The notes: generated from the sequence alone by a model not told the origin. Positions 8,265-17,575 are shown, counted from the first letter of the stretch. The stretch: DNA of 64,000 nt from Urechidicola croceus (GCA_905181865.1 CAJIZG010000002.1:124001-188000), one strand, 5' to 3'. Program-made: numbers and translations.

Positions 8265-11200
8265 ATGAATTACGATCACAAGAGAATAGAAAACGACTGG
8301 CAAAAATTTTGGGCAGAGAACGAAACGTTTAAAGCAAGCAATAATTCAGACAAACCAAAATATTATGTATTAGATATGTTTCCGTATCCTTCGGGGGCAG
8401 GACTGCATGTTGGGCATCCCCTGGGTTATATTGCGTCAGATATTTATGCACGTTACAAACGTCATAAAGGATTCAATGTATTGCATCCGCAAGGCTACGA
8501 CTCTTTTGGATTGCCTGCAGAGCAATATGCCATTCAAACAGGTCAGCATCCTGCAAAAACAACAGAAGTAAATATTGCAACGTACCGCCGTCAGTTAGAT
8601 CGTATCGGTTTTTCTTTTGACTGGTCTCGTGAAGTGCGCACTTCTTCACCAGATTATTACAAATGGACACAGTGGATTTTTATCCAATTATTCAACTCTT
8701 GGTATAATAAAGATTCAGACAAGGCAGAAGATATTGCTACGTTGGAGGCAATCTTTGCCGAAGATGGAAGTAAAAAAGTAAATGCTGTTTGTGATGATGA
8801 AATCCGATCGTTTACGGCGGCTGCTTGGAAGAAATTTTCTAAAAAGAAACAACAAGAAATAGTATTACAATACCGATTGACATATTTATCTGATACCGAA
8901 GTAAACTGGTGTCCGGCATTAGCAACGGTTTTGGCAAATGACGAAATTATAAATGGAGTTTCAGAGCGTGGCGGACATCCTGTAGTTCGAAAAAAAATGA
9001 CCCAATGGTCTATGCGTATTTCTGCATATTCTCAACGTCTATTGGACGGGTTGCAAAATATAGATTGGCCACAACCCTTAAAAGATTCTCAAACCAATTG
9101 GATTGGTCGCTCGCAAGGCGCTATGGTTTCTTTTAATGTGCTACCAAACGAAGTAACCCAAGAAAAAGGAACCATTTCTTATAAAGCAATTGAAGAAATT
9201 AAAGAATTGCGTTTAAACACGTCTAAAGCAAGTAGTTTGCTTTGGGATGTGTTAAGAAAGAAAAAAGGAGCTGTAAAATTCAGACAGCAATATATTCTAG
9301 GCGATTTTATTACCGATTTTGTAAGTTTTAATAAAAAGGCAATTGTTGAGTTTTCTGGAAAAAAAGATGAAATCGAAAGAGCCAATTTCTTCGCGACTGA
9401 AGGGTATAGTGTAACCTATATTTCTGAAGAAGAAGTGCTAGAAAATATACATGGTGTCGTTTCTAAAATCAACAACGGAATGCAATTTCCTAAGATTGCA
9501 GAAATCCAGAAAGTCGCTAAAAAGAAGATTAAAGCAGTCCCAGTAAAAGTAATCGATGTCTTTACAACAAGACCGGATACTATTTTTGGCGTGTCATTTA
9601 TGACCTTGGCGCCAGAGCACGTATTAGTGTCTCAAATTACAACGCACAAGCAAAGAAAGGCTGTAAACAAATATATTAAAGCGACTGCAAAACGCAGCGA
9701 ACGCGATCGTATGGCAGATGTAAAAACCATTTCGGGTGTCTTCACAGGCGCGTATGCTGAGCATCCTTTTACGGGTGAAAAAGTTCAGATTTGGATTGGA
9801 GATTACGTGTTAGCAAACTACGGAACAGGTGCTGTAATGGCTGTTCCATGTGGAGATCAGCGTGATTATGATTTTGCAAAAAACTTTGATATTGAAATTC
9901 CGAATGTTTTTGAAGGAGCCGATATTTCTGAAGTTGCTCATGAGGGTAAAGAAGGAACAAAGATTGCAAATTCTGATTTCTTAAGTGGTTTACCCTATAA
10001 GAAAGCCATGAAAATAATTATCTTCGAATTGGAGAAACGAGGTGTTGGATATGGGAAAATAAACTACCGATTGCGCGATGCTGTATTTAGTCGCCAGCGT
10101 TATTGGGGTGAGCCTTTCCCCGTATATTATAAAGACGGAATGCCGCAAATGATTGATGCCAAACATTTACCAATTACTTTACCAGAAGTAGAAAAGTATT
10201 TACCTACCGAAGATGGAAAACCACCCTTAGGAAACGCAACAGAATGGGCTTGGGATGCGAATAAGAATGCTGTAGTAGGCAATGATAAAATTGATAACAA
10301 GACCGTTTTTGCATTAGAACTAAACACCATGCCTGGTTGGGCAGGTAGTTCTTGGTATTTTAGTAGATACATGGATTCTCAGAATACCGAAGAATTTGCA
10401 AGTAAAGAAGCGTTGGATTATTGGCAAGATGTTGATTTATATATTGGAGGTAGCGAACATGCAACGGGACACTTATTATATGCACGTTTTTGGCAAAAAT
10501 TCTTGTTCGATAGAGGAATTGTACCTGTTGAAGAGTTTGCTAAAAAACTGATCAACCAAGGAATGATTACTGGTACTAGTGCTTTTGCATATCGGTTTAG
10601 TTCAGAGTCAGCTTATAACAATGATACAGAAGACGAAATCACTGAGAGATCCGTTTTCTTTATATCTTTTGACTATTTAAAGAAGAACGATTCTGGTCAA
10701 TATGTGATAGATGATGAGAAATTCTCATTTGTTTCGGAGACCATAAGTAAAAAGGTATCTTCAAGTAACGCAAAGTGGAAAAATCATAAGTTACTTAAAA
10801 CGGAAGAACAAATGTCTCCAATTCATACAGATGTAGTATTTGTAAATGCTTCTGACGAATTGGATGTTGAAGCGTTTAAAAATTGGAGAGAGGAGTATAA
10901 AGACGCTGAATTTATATTTGAAGAAGATAGAACATTTAAAGTAGGTCGCGAGGTTGAAAAAATGTCTAAATCAAAATACAATGTAGTAAGTCCAGATGCT
11001 ATTTGTGAAGAATACGGAGCAGATAGTTTGCGTTTGTTCGAAATGTTCTTAGGGCCTTTAGAGCAATCGAAGCCTTGGAAAACATCAGGTATTTCGGGAG
11101 TGCTTTCTTTCTTAAAGAAATTATGGAAATTGTACCACGTTATAGATGCTTCCGTTGAGGGAGATCAAGAGAGCGTATTCTTAGTTTCTGATGAAAAAGC

Positions 11201-11666
11201 AACCAAAGAGGAACTCAAAGTATTACACAAGACTATCAAGAAAGTAGATGAAGATATTGCGAACTTCTCTTTCAACACGTCTGTAAGTTCATTTATGATT
11301 GCCGTTAATGAATTAACGGCTTTAAAATGTAACAAGCGGGAAATTTTAGAAAAATTAGTAGTGTTGGTTTCTCCTTATGCACCGCATATTGCTGAAGAGT
11401 TATGGAGTAAATTAGGTTCCAAAGATTCTATTGCTACCGCAGAGTTTCCGGTTTTTGATGCAAGTCACTTGGTAGAGAGTTCTAAAAATTATCCAATTTC
11501 ATTCAATGGTAAAATGCGATTTACGCTAGAATTCTCATTAGATATGAGTAAGGAAGATATTGAAAAAGCAGTATTAGCAGATGAGAAAACTCAGGCTCAA
11601 TTGCAAGGACGTGCTCCTAAAAAAGTAATTGTTGTTCCAGGTAAAATTGTAAATATTGTAGGCTAA
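8265..11666 (+). CDS. leuS: Leucyl-tRNA synthetase with embedded DUF559-like domain
   Basis: Charges tRNA-Leu. The class I signatures are present: HVGH within SGAGLHVGHPLGY (about 43-55) and KMSKSK (about 899-904). The length of 1,133 residues is long even for Bacteroidota LeuRS (usually about 920-1,000). Part of the excess is an insertion at about residues 295-425, in the CP1 editing region between NWIGRSQGAMVSF and DVFTTRPDTIFG. Residues about 310-401 of it read as a DUF559/VSR-like nuclease fold: KELRLNTSK, SLLWDVLRKKKG, VKFRQQYILGDFITDF, AIVEFSG, EGYSVTYISEEEVLENI. The usual Glu before LLW and the Asp of the EVDG motif are both Ser here, so nuclease activity is doubtful. Another insert before KMSKS (about 770-890) is typical of the phylum. 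The reading frame is intact throughout. Confidence 0.95.
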   Translation: MNYDHKRIENDWQKFWAENETFKASNNSDKPKYYVLDMFPYPSGAGLHVGHPLGYIASDIYARYKRHKGFNVLHPQGYDSFGLPAEQYAIQTGQHPAKTTEVNIATYRRQLDRIGFSFDWSREVRTSSPDYYKWTQWIFIQLFNSWYNKDSDKAEDIATLEAIFAEDGSKKVNAVCDDEIRSFTAAAWKKFSKKKQQEIVLQYRLTYLSDTEVNWCPALATVLANDEIINGVSERGGHPVVRKKMTQWSMRISAYSQRLLDGLQNIDWPQPLKDSQTNWIGRSQGAMVSFNVLPNEVTQEKGTISYKAIEEIKELRLNTSKASSLLWDVLRKKKGAVKFRQQYILGDFITDFVSFNKKAIVEFSGKKDEIERANFFATEGYSVTYISEEEVLENIHGVVSKINNGMQFPKIAEIQKVAKKKIKAVPVKVIDVFTTRPDTIFGVSFMTLAPEHVLVSQITTHKQRKAVNKYIKATAKRSERDRMADVKTISGVFTGAYAEHPFTGEKVQIWIGDYVLANYGTGAVMAVPCGDQRDYDFAKNFDIEIPNVFEGADISEVAHEGKEGTKIANSDFLSGLPYKKAMKIIIFELEKRGVGYGKINYRLRDAVFSRQRYWGEPFPVYYKDGMPQMIDAKHLPITLPEVEKYLPTEDGKPPLGNATEWAWDANKNAVVGNDKIDNKTVFALELNTMPGWAGSSWYFSRYMDSQNTEEFASKEALDYWQDVDLYIGGSEHATGHLLYARFWQKFLFDRGIVPVEEFAKKLINQGMITGTSAFAYRFSSESAYNNDTEDEITERSVFFISFDYLKKNDSGQYVIDDEKFSFVSETISKKVSSSNAKWKNHKLLKTEEQMSPIHTDVVFVNASDELDVEAFKNWREEYKDAEFIFEEDRTFKVGREVEKMSKSKYNVVSPDAICEEYGADSLRLFEMFLGPLEQSKPWKTSGISGVLSFLKKLWKLYHVIDASVEGDQESVFLVSDEKATKEELKVLHKTIKKVDEDIANFSFNTSVSSFMIAVNELTALKCNKREILEKLVVLVSPYAPHIAEELWSKLGSKDSIATAEFPVFDASHLVESSKNYPISFNGKMRFTLEFSLDMSKEDIEKAVLADEKTQAQLQGRAPKKVIVVPGKIVNIVG

Positions 11667-11696
11667 CCTTATTAGAATTTGTCACCGAGAAGTGTT

Positions 11697-11716
11697 CACT
11701 GAGCGCAGTCGAAGTG
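11697..11716. repeat. Dispersed repeat, family A copy
   Basis: CACTGAGCGCAGTCGAAGTG, one base different from the copy at 1839, located 31 bases after leuS. Confidence 0.65.
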
Positions 11717-11821
11717 AGTCAATGCGAATAACCAAGTAATCTTTTTAAATAGAACAGATCTTTTTCAATCGTACTAGTTTCTTAATAATAATTTCTGATA
11801 AATCTTTCAGAAATTATACTC

Positions 11822-11856
11822 AAAAAAAAAGACTGTCTTTATAGACAGTCTTTTTT
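11822..11856. terminator. Bidirectional rho-independent terminator between leuS and rng
   Basis: The stem GACTGTCT / AGACAGTC (11831-11838 and 11843-11850) has a 4-base loop. It is flanked by an A-tract on the left and a T-tract on the right, so it can end both converging transcripts. Confidence 0.85.
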
Positions 11857-11877
11857 AATTCTTTGATATTGTGTGCG

Positions 11878-13422
11878 CTAATTAGATTTACTATTTTCAG
11901 TTTGTCTTTCAAAATGAAATTGTAAATACTGGTATGAGTCACGAGGCAAAATTTTAATCCACTTTTTGTATTTAAAGAACCATTTTGCTTGTACCGAAGG
12001 ATAACCTTGCTTTAAGTACGAAGCAATAAATGGATGAACATTTAAGCTCACTTTTTTATATTTCTTTAAACTCAAAATTTTATCAAGTTCGTTTTCGAAT
12101 TTATCAATCAATATAATTGGGGCCTCTACTTCTCCGTTTTTATTCGGATTAGGCTCCCGTGTTTTGATGATCATTTCTGGTCGAACTCTTTGACGCGTAA
12201 TTTGGATTAATCCAAATTTACTTGGAGGTAGAATTTTATGTTTTGTACGATCAAAAGACATTTCTTTTTTCATGTGATCATACAATTTCTGTCTATCTTC
12301 TGCTTTGTGCATATCGATAAAGTCAACAACAATAATTCCTCCCATGTCGCGTAACTGTAATTGACGTGCAACTTCACTTGCAGCAATTAAGTTAACTTCT
12401 AATGCGGTTTCGGCTTGTGATTTAGCTTTATTTGAACGATTTCCGCTATTTACATCAATAACATGTAATGCTTCGGTATGTTCAATTACTAAATACGCGC
12501 CTCTACTCATAGAGACTGTTTTTCCAAAAGATGTTTTAATTTGGCGTTCGATACCATACTTTTCAAAAATTGGAACATTGGGATTATGGAGTTTCACTAT
12601 AGATTCTTTTGAGGGTGCAATTTCTTGAATATAATCTTTTATTTCAACGAATAATGCTTCATCATCAACTATAATATTGCTGAAAGAATCATTAAAAACA
12701 TCTCTTAATATAGAAGATGCTCTGTTTAATTCACTTAAAACTTTTGTGGGTGCCTTAGATCTTTTGATCTGTTTACACATAGTCACCCATCTTTCCAGAG
12801 AAGTTTCGAGGTCTTTGTCTAAATCTGCTACTTTTTTATCTTGAGCAACAGTTCTTACAATAACTCCAAAATTCTTAGGTTTAATACTTTTAATTAATCG
12901 TTTTAATCTGTCTTTTTCAGCAGGATCTTCAATTTTTTGAGAAACTGAAATTCTATTTGAAAAAGGAACTAAAACTAAATATCTACCAGCAATAGATAAC
13001 TCCGCATTTAGGCGAGGTCCTTTGGTAGAGATTGGTTCTTTTACAATTTGAACCAATAATTCTTGTCCTGTTTTAAGTAAATCATTTACATTTCCATTTT
13101 TATCGATGTCTTTCTCGATATGGAAATTTTTTAAAGTGAAATCTTTTTGTTTGCCTGTGTTTACTCCCTTTATGAATTTAGATAAGGATAACAATTGTGC
13201 GCCTAAATCGTGATAATGCAAAAAACCATCTTTGGCATATTGTACATTCACGAATGCTGCGTTTAAACCAGTAAGTGTTTTTCCTATTTTTGCTAGAAAT
13301 ATATCACCGACTGAAATTTTGTTGTCATTTGTTTCCTTATTTAATTCAATAAGTCTACCTTCTTTTAATAAGGCAAAGTCAATATCAGAGGAACCGGATC
13401 TAATAATTAATTCTGTTTTCAC
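11878..13422 (-). CDS. rng: Ribonuclease G/E family endoribonuclease
   Basis: A cytoplasmic single-strand-specific endoribonuclease for RNA processing and turnover. The 514 residues match RNase G: an S1 domain at about 38-130 (GDIFLAKIGKTLTGLNAAFVN is its start) and the catalytic Mg-binding aspartates in HVIDVNSGNRS (about 300-310) and GGIIVVDFIDM (about 340-350). There is no long C-terminal scaffold as in RNase E. It lies downstream of the HU gene and the tiny basic protein on the same strand, the usual flavobacterial order, although a hairpin at 13568-13597 separates them. Confidence 0.93.
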   Translation of the reverse strand: MKTELIIRSGSSDIDFALLKEGRLIELNKETNDNKISVGDIFLAKIGKTLTGLNAAFVNVQYAKDGFLHYHDLGAQLLSLSKFIKGVNTGKQKDFTLKNFHIEKDIDKNGNVNDLLKTGQELLVQIVKEPISTKGPRLNAELSIAGRYLVLVPFSNRISVSQKIEDPAEKDRLKRLIKSIKPKNFGVIVRTVAQDKKVADLDKDLETSLERWVTMCKQIKRSKAPTKVLSELNRASSILRDVFNDSFSNIIVDDEALFVEIKDYIQEIAPSKESIVKLHNPNVPIFEKYGIERQIKTSFGKTVSMSRGAYLVIEHTEALHVIDVNSGNRSNKAKSQAETALEVNLIAASEVARQLQLRDMGGIIVVDFIDMHKAEDRQKLYDHMKKEMSFDRTKHKILPPSKFGLIQITRQRVRPEMIIKTREPNPNKNGEVEAPIILIDKFENELDKILSLKKYKKVSLNVHPFIASYLKQGYPSVQAKWFFKYKKWIKILPRDSYQYLQFHFERQTENSKSN

Positions 13423-13567
13423 TCCGAATTGGTTTTGTTCTACAACTTAGTCTTCTTTAAAGAAATTAAGATTGCAGATGGGTTAATAAATTACACAGGG
13501 GTTTAACCTGAAGAAACCTGTTAAAAAACAGTGTTTCGTTTTCAAAGAACGTTTCTTTTTTATAAAA

Positions 13568-13597
13568 GAAAAAGTAAGATTATCTTACTTTTTCTTC
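13568..13597 (-). terminator. Hairpin terminator overlapping the end of the 30-residue basic gene
   Basis: An inverted repeat with arms AAGAAAAAGTAAGAT and ATCTTACTTTTTCTT includes the stop codon of the small gene at 13585-13587. Read on the minus strand it is followed by T-rich sequence, so it probably ends or attenuates the HU/small-protein transcript before rng. Confidence 0.6.
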
Positions 13598-13677
13598 TTG
13601 TGTCTGTTGGCTCTTGCTCTCTTTTTACGTTTGTGTGTAGAGATTTTAGCTCTTTTTCTTTTTTTACCACTTGGCAT
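13585..13677 (-). CDS. 30-residue highly basic protein, ribosomal-protein-like
   Basis: The ATG at 13677 opens a 30-residue frame beginning MPSGKKRKRAKISTHKRKKR and ending RHKKKK, with about 18 Lys/Arg. Genes of this kind between HU and RNase G are conserved in flavobacteria, to my knowledge. The composition is that of a small ribosomal protein. A Bacteroidota-specific ribosomal protein (bL38) has been described from Flavobacterium johnsoniae, but I cannot confirm that this is it. The longer opposite-strand frame at 13531-13713 is its shadow. It lies 37 bases downstream of HU on the same strand. Confidence 0.75.
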   Translation of the reverse strand: MPSGKKRKRAKISTHKRKKRARANRHKKKK

Positions 13678-13713
13678 AATAATGTAGGTGTTTGTGTTTT
13701 TAATTTACTGTAG

Positions 13714-14004
13714 TTATTTTACAGATACTTTGCTTTTTACTCCTTCAACAAAAACTTTTGCAGGCTTAAATGCTGGAATGTTATGAGCAGGAATTTTAAT
13801 TGTTGTATTCTTAGAAATATTTCTTCCAGTTTTTTCAGCTCTCTCCTTTATAATGAAACTTCCAAACCCTCTTAAGTAAACATTTTCTCCTCCTTCTAAA
13901 GAATCTTTTACTTCATCCATAAATGCTTCAACTGCTGCTAAAACATCTCCTTTTTCAATACCTGATTTTTCTGAAATCTTTGATACGATATCTGCTTTTG
14001 TCAT
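13714..14004 (-). CDS. HU/IHF family DNA-binding protein
   Basis: A 96-residue nucleoid protein that bends DNA as a dimer. The sequence follows HU from end to end: MTKADIVSKISEKSGIEKGD, the core LRGFGSFIIKERAEKTGRN at about 45-63, and the beta-arm motif IPAHNIPAFKPAKVF. It is preceded by a good -7/-33 promoter at 14045-14074 and is divergent from mutY. Confidence 0.94.
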   Translation of the reverse strand: MTKADIVSKISEKSGIEKGDVLAAVEAFMDEVKDSLEGGENVYLRGFGSFIIKERAEKTGRNISKNTTIKIPAHNIPAFKPAKVFVEGVKSKVSVK

Positions 14005-14044
14005 TTTAAGTATAATTTTTTATTTGGGTTCTAAATTAAGGTGG

Positions 14045-14074
14045 CAAATATATGACAATAAATTCAACTTCAAA
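14045..14074 (-). promoter_or_regulatory. Promoter of the HU gene
   Basis: The minus strand carries TATATTTG at 14045-14052 and TTTG at 14071-14074, an 18-base spacing. This fits the Bacteroidota TTTG / TAnnTTTG promoter, 41 bases before the start codon. Confidence 0.7.
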
Positions 14075-14110
14075 AGGTTATGCAATTAAAATTTAAGCAG
14101 ATTATTAATG

Positions 14111-14118
14111 TATCTTTG
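14111..14118 (+). promoter_or_regulatory. -7 promoter motif for mutY-ssb-gldE-gldD
   Basis: TATCTTTG matches TAnnTTTG and ends 18 bases before the mutY ATG. No clear -33 element is seen. Confidence 0.55.
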
Positions 14119-14135
14119 TGGAACTAAATTTATAG

Positions 14136-15200
14136 ATGAACTTTTCTAACATTCTCATTCGTTGGTATTTACAAAATAAGCGAGCTATGCCTTGGCGAAT
14201 TACCAGAAACCCTTATTATATATGGTTGTCTGAAATTATATTACAACAGACAAGAGTAGCGCAAGGAACCTCGTATTATTTAAAATTTATTGCAGTTTTT
14301 CCAAAGGTTGAAGACCTCGCAAATGCGACTGAAGAGGAGGTTTTAAAACTTTGGCAAGGACTTGGTTATTATTCAAGAGCTAGAAATTTACACTTCTCTG
14401 CTAAGTATATTATGAACGACTTAAAGGGTGAATTTCCAGAATCATATAATGAACTTTTAAAGTTAAAGGGGGTTGGTGATTATACGGCCTCTGCAGTGGC
14501 TTCAATTTGTTATAACGAGCCTACAGCTGTGGTGGATGGAAATGTGTATCGAGTGTTGTCCAGATACTTTGGTGTTAATACTCCCATTAATTCTTCAAAA
14601 GGAATTAAAGAATTTAAAAAATTGGCGCAAGAACTTATTGATCATTCTAAACCTGGTGAACATAATCAAGCCATTATGGAATTTGGAGCCGTGCTGTGTA
14701 AACCTCAAAATCCCGATTGCCCCATTTGTGCATTAAACACTTCTTGCGCTGCCCTTCAGCAAAAGAAGGTGAAAGAATTACCGGTGAAAGAAAATAAGAT
14801 AAAAATAAAGCATCGATATTTTAATTACTTAGCTACGATATCTCCGGATGCTAATACCATATTAATGAAAAGGACAGGTAAAGGAATTTGGCAGAATCTA
14901 TATGAATTTCCATTAATTGAAACTGAAATGAAAATAGAAGAGCTTGAATTATTGGATCATAATGATTTTCAAAACCTGTTTGGTGAAAGGTCATTAACAT
15001 TAAAACGTTTTAATCCAATTGAGAAGATTCATAAATTATCGCACCAACATTTGCATAGTACTTTTTGGATTGTAAAATATGAAGGAAATTTATCCAAAGA
15101 AATCCCATGGAATGAAGTAGATAATTTTCCTGTACCCATATTAATTCATAATTTTGTGGAGGAATTAAAACAAACTGAACTTTTTAGTATTTTTGAATAA
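14136..15200 (+). CDS. mutY: A/G-specific adenine DNA glycosylase MutY
   Basis: Removes adenine mispaired with 8-oxoguanine. The 354 residues show the helix-hairpin-helix and catalytic region LKGVGDYTASAVASI with VVDGNVYRVLSRYFG (about 110-145), a C-x6-C-x2-C-x5-C [4Fe-4S] motif in CKPQNPDCPICALNTSC (about 188-204), and a C-terminal NUDIX-like 8-oxoG recognition domain (about 225-350). It starts the mutY-ssb-gldE-gldD block that is conserved in gliding flavobacteria. ssb begins a few bases downstream. Confidence 0.96.
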   Translation: MNFSNILIRWYLQNKRAMPWRITRNPYYIWLSEIILQQTRVAQGTSYYLKFIAVFPKVEDLANATEEEVLKLWQGLGYYSRARNLHFSAKYIMNDLKGEFPESYNELLKLKGVGDYTASAVASICYNEPTAVVDGNVYRVLSRYFGVNTPINSSKGIKEFKKLAQELIDHSKPGEHNQAIMEFGAVLCKPQNPDCPICALNTSCAALQQKKVKELPVKENKIKIKHRYFNYLATISPDANTILMKRTGKGIWQNLYEFPLIETEMKIEELELLDHNDFQNLFGERSLTLKRFNPIEKIHKLSHQHLHSTFWIVKYEGNLSKEIPWNEVDNFPVPILIHNFVEELKQTELFSIFE

Positions 15201-15212
15201 TAATTGATAATT

Positions 15213-15650
15213 ATGGCTGGAACTTTGAATAAAGTAATGTTAATTGGTCACTTGGGGGATGAGGTTAAAATGCACTATTTTGATGATAAAAATTCAATAG
15301 GTAGATTTTCTATTGCAACCAATGAGTCATATACAAATAAGCAAACAGGAGAAAAAGTTGTAACTACAGAGTGGCATAATTTAGTTGTGCGAAATAAGTT
15401 GGCAGAAATTTGCGAGAAATATTTGAGTAAAGGAGATAAGGTATATTGTGAAGGTAGAATTAAAACAAAACAATGGGAAGGAGAGGCCGGAGTTAAAAGA
15501 TATTCGACGGAAATTCATGTAGTGGAAATGACCTTTTTGTCTACAAAACAAGATTTAAATACAGGCTCATCTTTACCCAACCAACAAAATCAACCGTCAA
15601 GTAAAAATCAAGTAATTCCTCAAGCAGAAAATGATGATTTACCATATTAA
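15213..15650 (+). CDS. ssb: Single-stranded DNA-binding protein
   Basis: A 145-residue OB-fold SSB protecting single-stranded DNA in replication and repair. I chose the ATG at 15213 (MAGTLNKVMLIGHLGDEV), which matches the family start, over an ATG three codons earlier. The OB fold spans about 1-105. The flexible Gln/Asn/Ser-rich linker ends in the acidic tip NDDLPY, the partner-binding tail, with Tyr in place of the more usual Phe. It is co-transcribed with mutY and gldE. Confidence 0.94.
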   Translation: MAGTLNKVMLIGHLGDEVKMHYFDDKNSIGRFSIATNESYTNKQTGEKVVTTEWHNLVVRNKLAEICEKYLSKGDKVYCEGRIKTKQWEGEAGVKRYSTEIHVVEMTFLSTKQDLNTGSSLPNQQNQPSSKNQVIPQAENDDLPY

Positions 15651-15669
15651 AAAATATAAATTAATTTAA

Positions 15670-17016
15670 TTGAATCCAGAACCCTCGAACTTACTGACTG
15701 ATACAGGAGCAATTTTTTCAGGAATATTGATTTTAAAAATCGTTTCACTTATGTTTCTACTATTGTGTTCCGCGTTTGTTTCTGGAGCGGAAGTTGCATT
15801 TTTTTCGCTTTCCAAAACAGATTTGGATGAAGCCACTCAGTCAAAATCTAAGCGTCAATTAATAGTGGTAAAGTTACTGGGGAGACCCAAAAAACTATTG
15901 GCAACTATCTTAATTGCAAATAACTTCATCAATATTTTAATCGTTTTGATTTTTGCCTATTTGGCAGAAGAATTGTTTGGGAACTTTACGTATTCACTTA
16001 ATTTATATTATTTTAAGTTACCTTTACGGTTTCTTTTAGAGGTAGGGCTGGTTACATTCTTAATTTTACTTTTTGGAGAGGTCTTGCCCAAAGTTTATGC
16101 CAATAGAAATGCGATGAAGTTTGCAGGGATTATGGTTATGCCCATTAAGATACTAAATGTTTTATTCACTTTTATAAGTACTCCACTAATGAAAATGACC
16201 AATTTGGCAGAAAAGAGGTTGGGAAAGAAAAGTACTAAGTTTTCAATAGAAAGATTATCACAAGCCCTTCAGTTAACATCTAATAATGCAACCACAGATG
16301 AGGAGCAAAAAATACTTGAAGGAATCGTTAATTTTGGAAATACGGAAACGATTCAAATTATGAAACCTCGAATCGACGTTTTTGCAATTTCTGATGATTA
16401 CAGTTTTAAAAAAGTAGTCACTCAAATCACAACAAATGGGTTTTCGAGAAATCCGGTGTATCATGAAAATATTGATGAAATAATTGGAGTGCTTTATGCA
16501 AAGGATTTATTGCCGCACTTGAATAAGGAAAAATTCGCTTGGCAATCTTTACTTCGTAAAGTTATTTTTGTTCCAGAGAATAAAAAATTGGACGATTTGT
16601 TAAAAGAATTTCAAGAAAAAAAAATTCATTTAGCAGTGGTAGTTGATGAATATGGTGGTACCAGTGGAATTGTTACTTTAGAAGATATTATAGAGGAAAT
16701 TGTTGGAGATATTACAGATGAATTTGGTAATGATGATTTGTCTTATTCTAAAATTGACGAAAGAAATTATGTGTTTGAAGGGAAAACATCAATCAAGGAT
16801 TTTTCTAAGGTAATTGGAGTTGATGAAGAAATGTTTGAAGAGAGAAAAGGCGAAACGGAGACATTGGCGGGCTTTATTTTAGAGATTTCTAGGAAATTTC
16901 CGAGAGTAAAAGAAGTAATAAGTTTTGAAAACTTGTCTTTTAAAATAGAGGGTATGGATAAACGGCGAGTAAGGCAAATAAAGGTTACTATTAACCCAAT
17001 TTTAAATGATGATTAG
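15670..17016 (+). CDS. gldE: GldE, gliding-motility-associated membrane protein
   Basis: A 448-residue inner-membrane protein of the HlyC/CorC (CNNM-type) family: a DUF21 membrane domain with about four helices (about 15-190), paired CBS domains (about 215-340, including MKPRIDVFAI and VVDEYGGTSGIVTLEDIIEEIVGDI), and a CorC-type C-terminal domain (about 350-440). In Flavobacterium, GldE sits next to GldD and contributes to gliding, probably by supporting T9SS lipoprotein function. The start is a TTG at 15670, because no ATG precedes the first helix. The gldD start overlaps the 3' end by 11 bases, indicating tight co-translation. Confidence 0.9.
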   Translation: MNPEPSNLLTDTGAIFSGILILKIVSLMFLLLCSAFVSGAEVAFFSLSKTDLDEATQSKSKRQLIVVKLLGRPKKLLATILIANNFINILIVLIFAYLAEELFGNFTYSLNLYYFKLPLRFLLEVGLVTFLILLFGEVLPKVYANRNAMKFAGIMVMPIKILNVLFTFISTPLMKMTNLAEKRLGKKSTKFSIERLSQALQLTSNNATTDEEQKILEGIVNFGNTETIQIMKPRIDVFAISDDYSFKKVVTQITTNGFSRNPVYHENIDEIIGVLYAKDLLPHLNKEKFAWQSLLRKVIFVPENKKLDDLLKEFQEKKIHLAVVVDEYGGTSGIVTLEDIIEEIVGDITDEFGNDDLSYSKIDERNYVFEGKTSIKDFSKVIGVDEEMFEERKGETETLAGFILEISRKFPRVKEVISFENLSFKIEGMDKRRVRQIKVTINPILNDD

Positions 17017-17566
17017 AGTATTCATGTTATTTTTTTTATGGCTCTTAACTGTTTCTTGTGAAAAGGATGTGTTGCCGAAACCAAAGGCGCAGTTAAGATT
17101 GGAGTATCCTGAAAATAATTATCAAAAAGTGTTCAGTGATTGCTCGTATTTAATTGAAATTTCTCAAAATTCGAATATAAAGTTTAAAAATAACTGTTGG
17201 GCAGAAATTGAATACTCAGCGCTCAATGCTTCCATCCATTTAACTTATAGGCAAGTTGATAATAATCTCAATGCGATTTTAAGAGAGGCGGAGAAATTAA
17301 CTTACGAACATACTATAAAAGCAGACAATATTTTATTTAGACAACCCTATGAAAATAAATTTAAAAAGGTATACGGACAAATTGTGAGTATTGAAGGTGA
17401 CGTAGCATCGAACATTCAATTTCAAGTAACAGATAGTGTAAAGAATCTGCTGATTGGGGCGTTGTATTTTAATATTAAACCAAATTACGACTCAATTCTT
17501 CCCGCTTTAAATTATGTTGAAAAAGATATTCGAAATTTAATGGAAAGTTTAGAATGGCAAAATTAA
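17006..17566 (+). CDS. gldD: GldD, gliding-motility lipoprotein
   Basis: A 186-residue lipoprotein with a lipobox in LLTVSC (Cys18), conserved in flavobacterial GldD (PKPKAQLRLEYPE near the N-terminus and LLIGALYFNIKPNYDSILP near the C-terminus). GldD is needed for gliding and T9SS function in F. johnsoniae; its biochemical role is unknown. It overlaps gldE and is followed 9 bases later by ctaA. Confidence 0.92.
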   Translation: MMIRVFMLFFLWLLTVSCEKDVLPKPKAQLRLEYPENNYQKVFSDCSYLIEISQNSNIKFKNNCWAEIEYSALNASIHLTYRQVDNNLNAILREAEKLTYEHTIKADNILFRQPYENKFKKVYGQIVSIEGDVASNIQFQVTDSVKNLLIGALYFNIKPNYDSILPALNYVEKDIRNLMESLEWQN

Positions 17567-17575
17567 TAAAGAATT

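Noticed and set aside
13531-13713. Forward 60-residue frame rich in Phe/Ser/Cys
   Set aside because: Antisense to the 30-residue basic protein and its terminator. Composition is that of complemented Lys codons.
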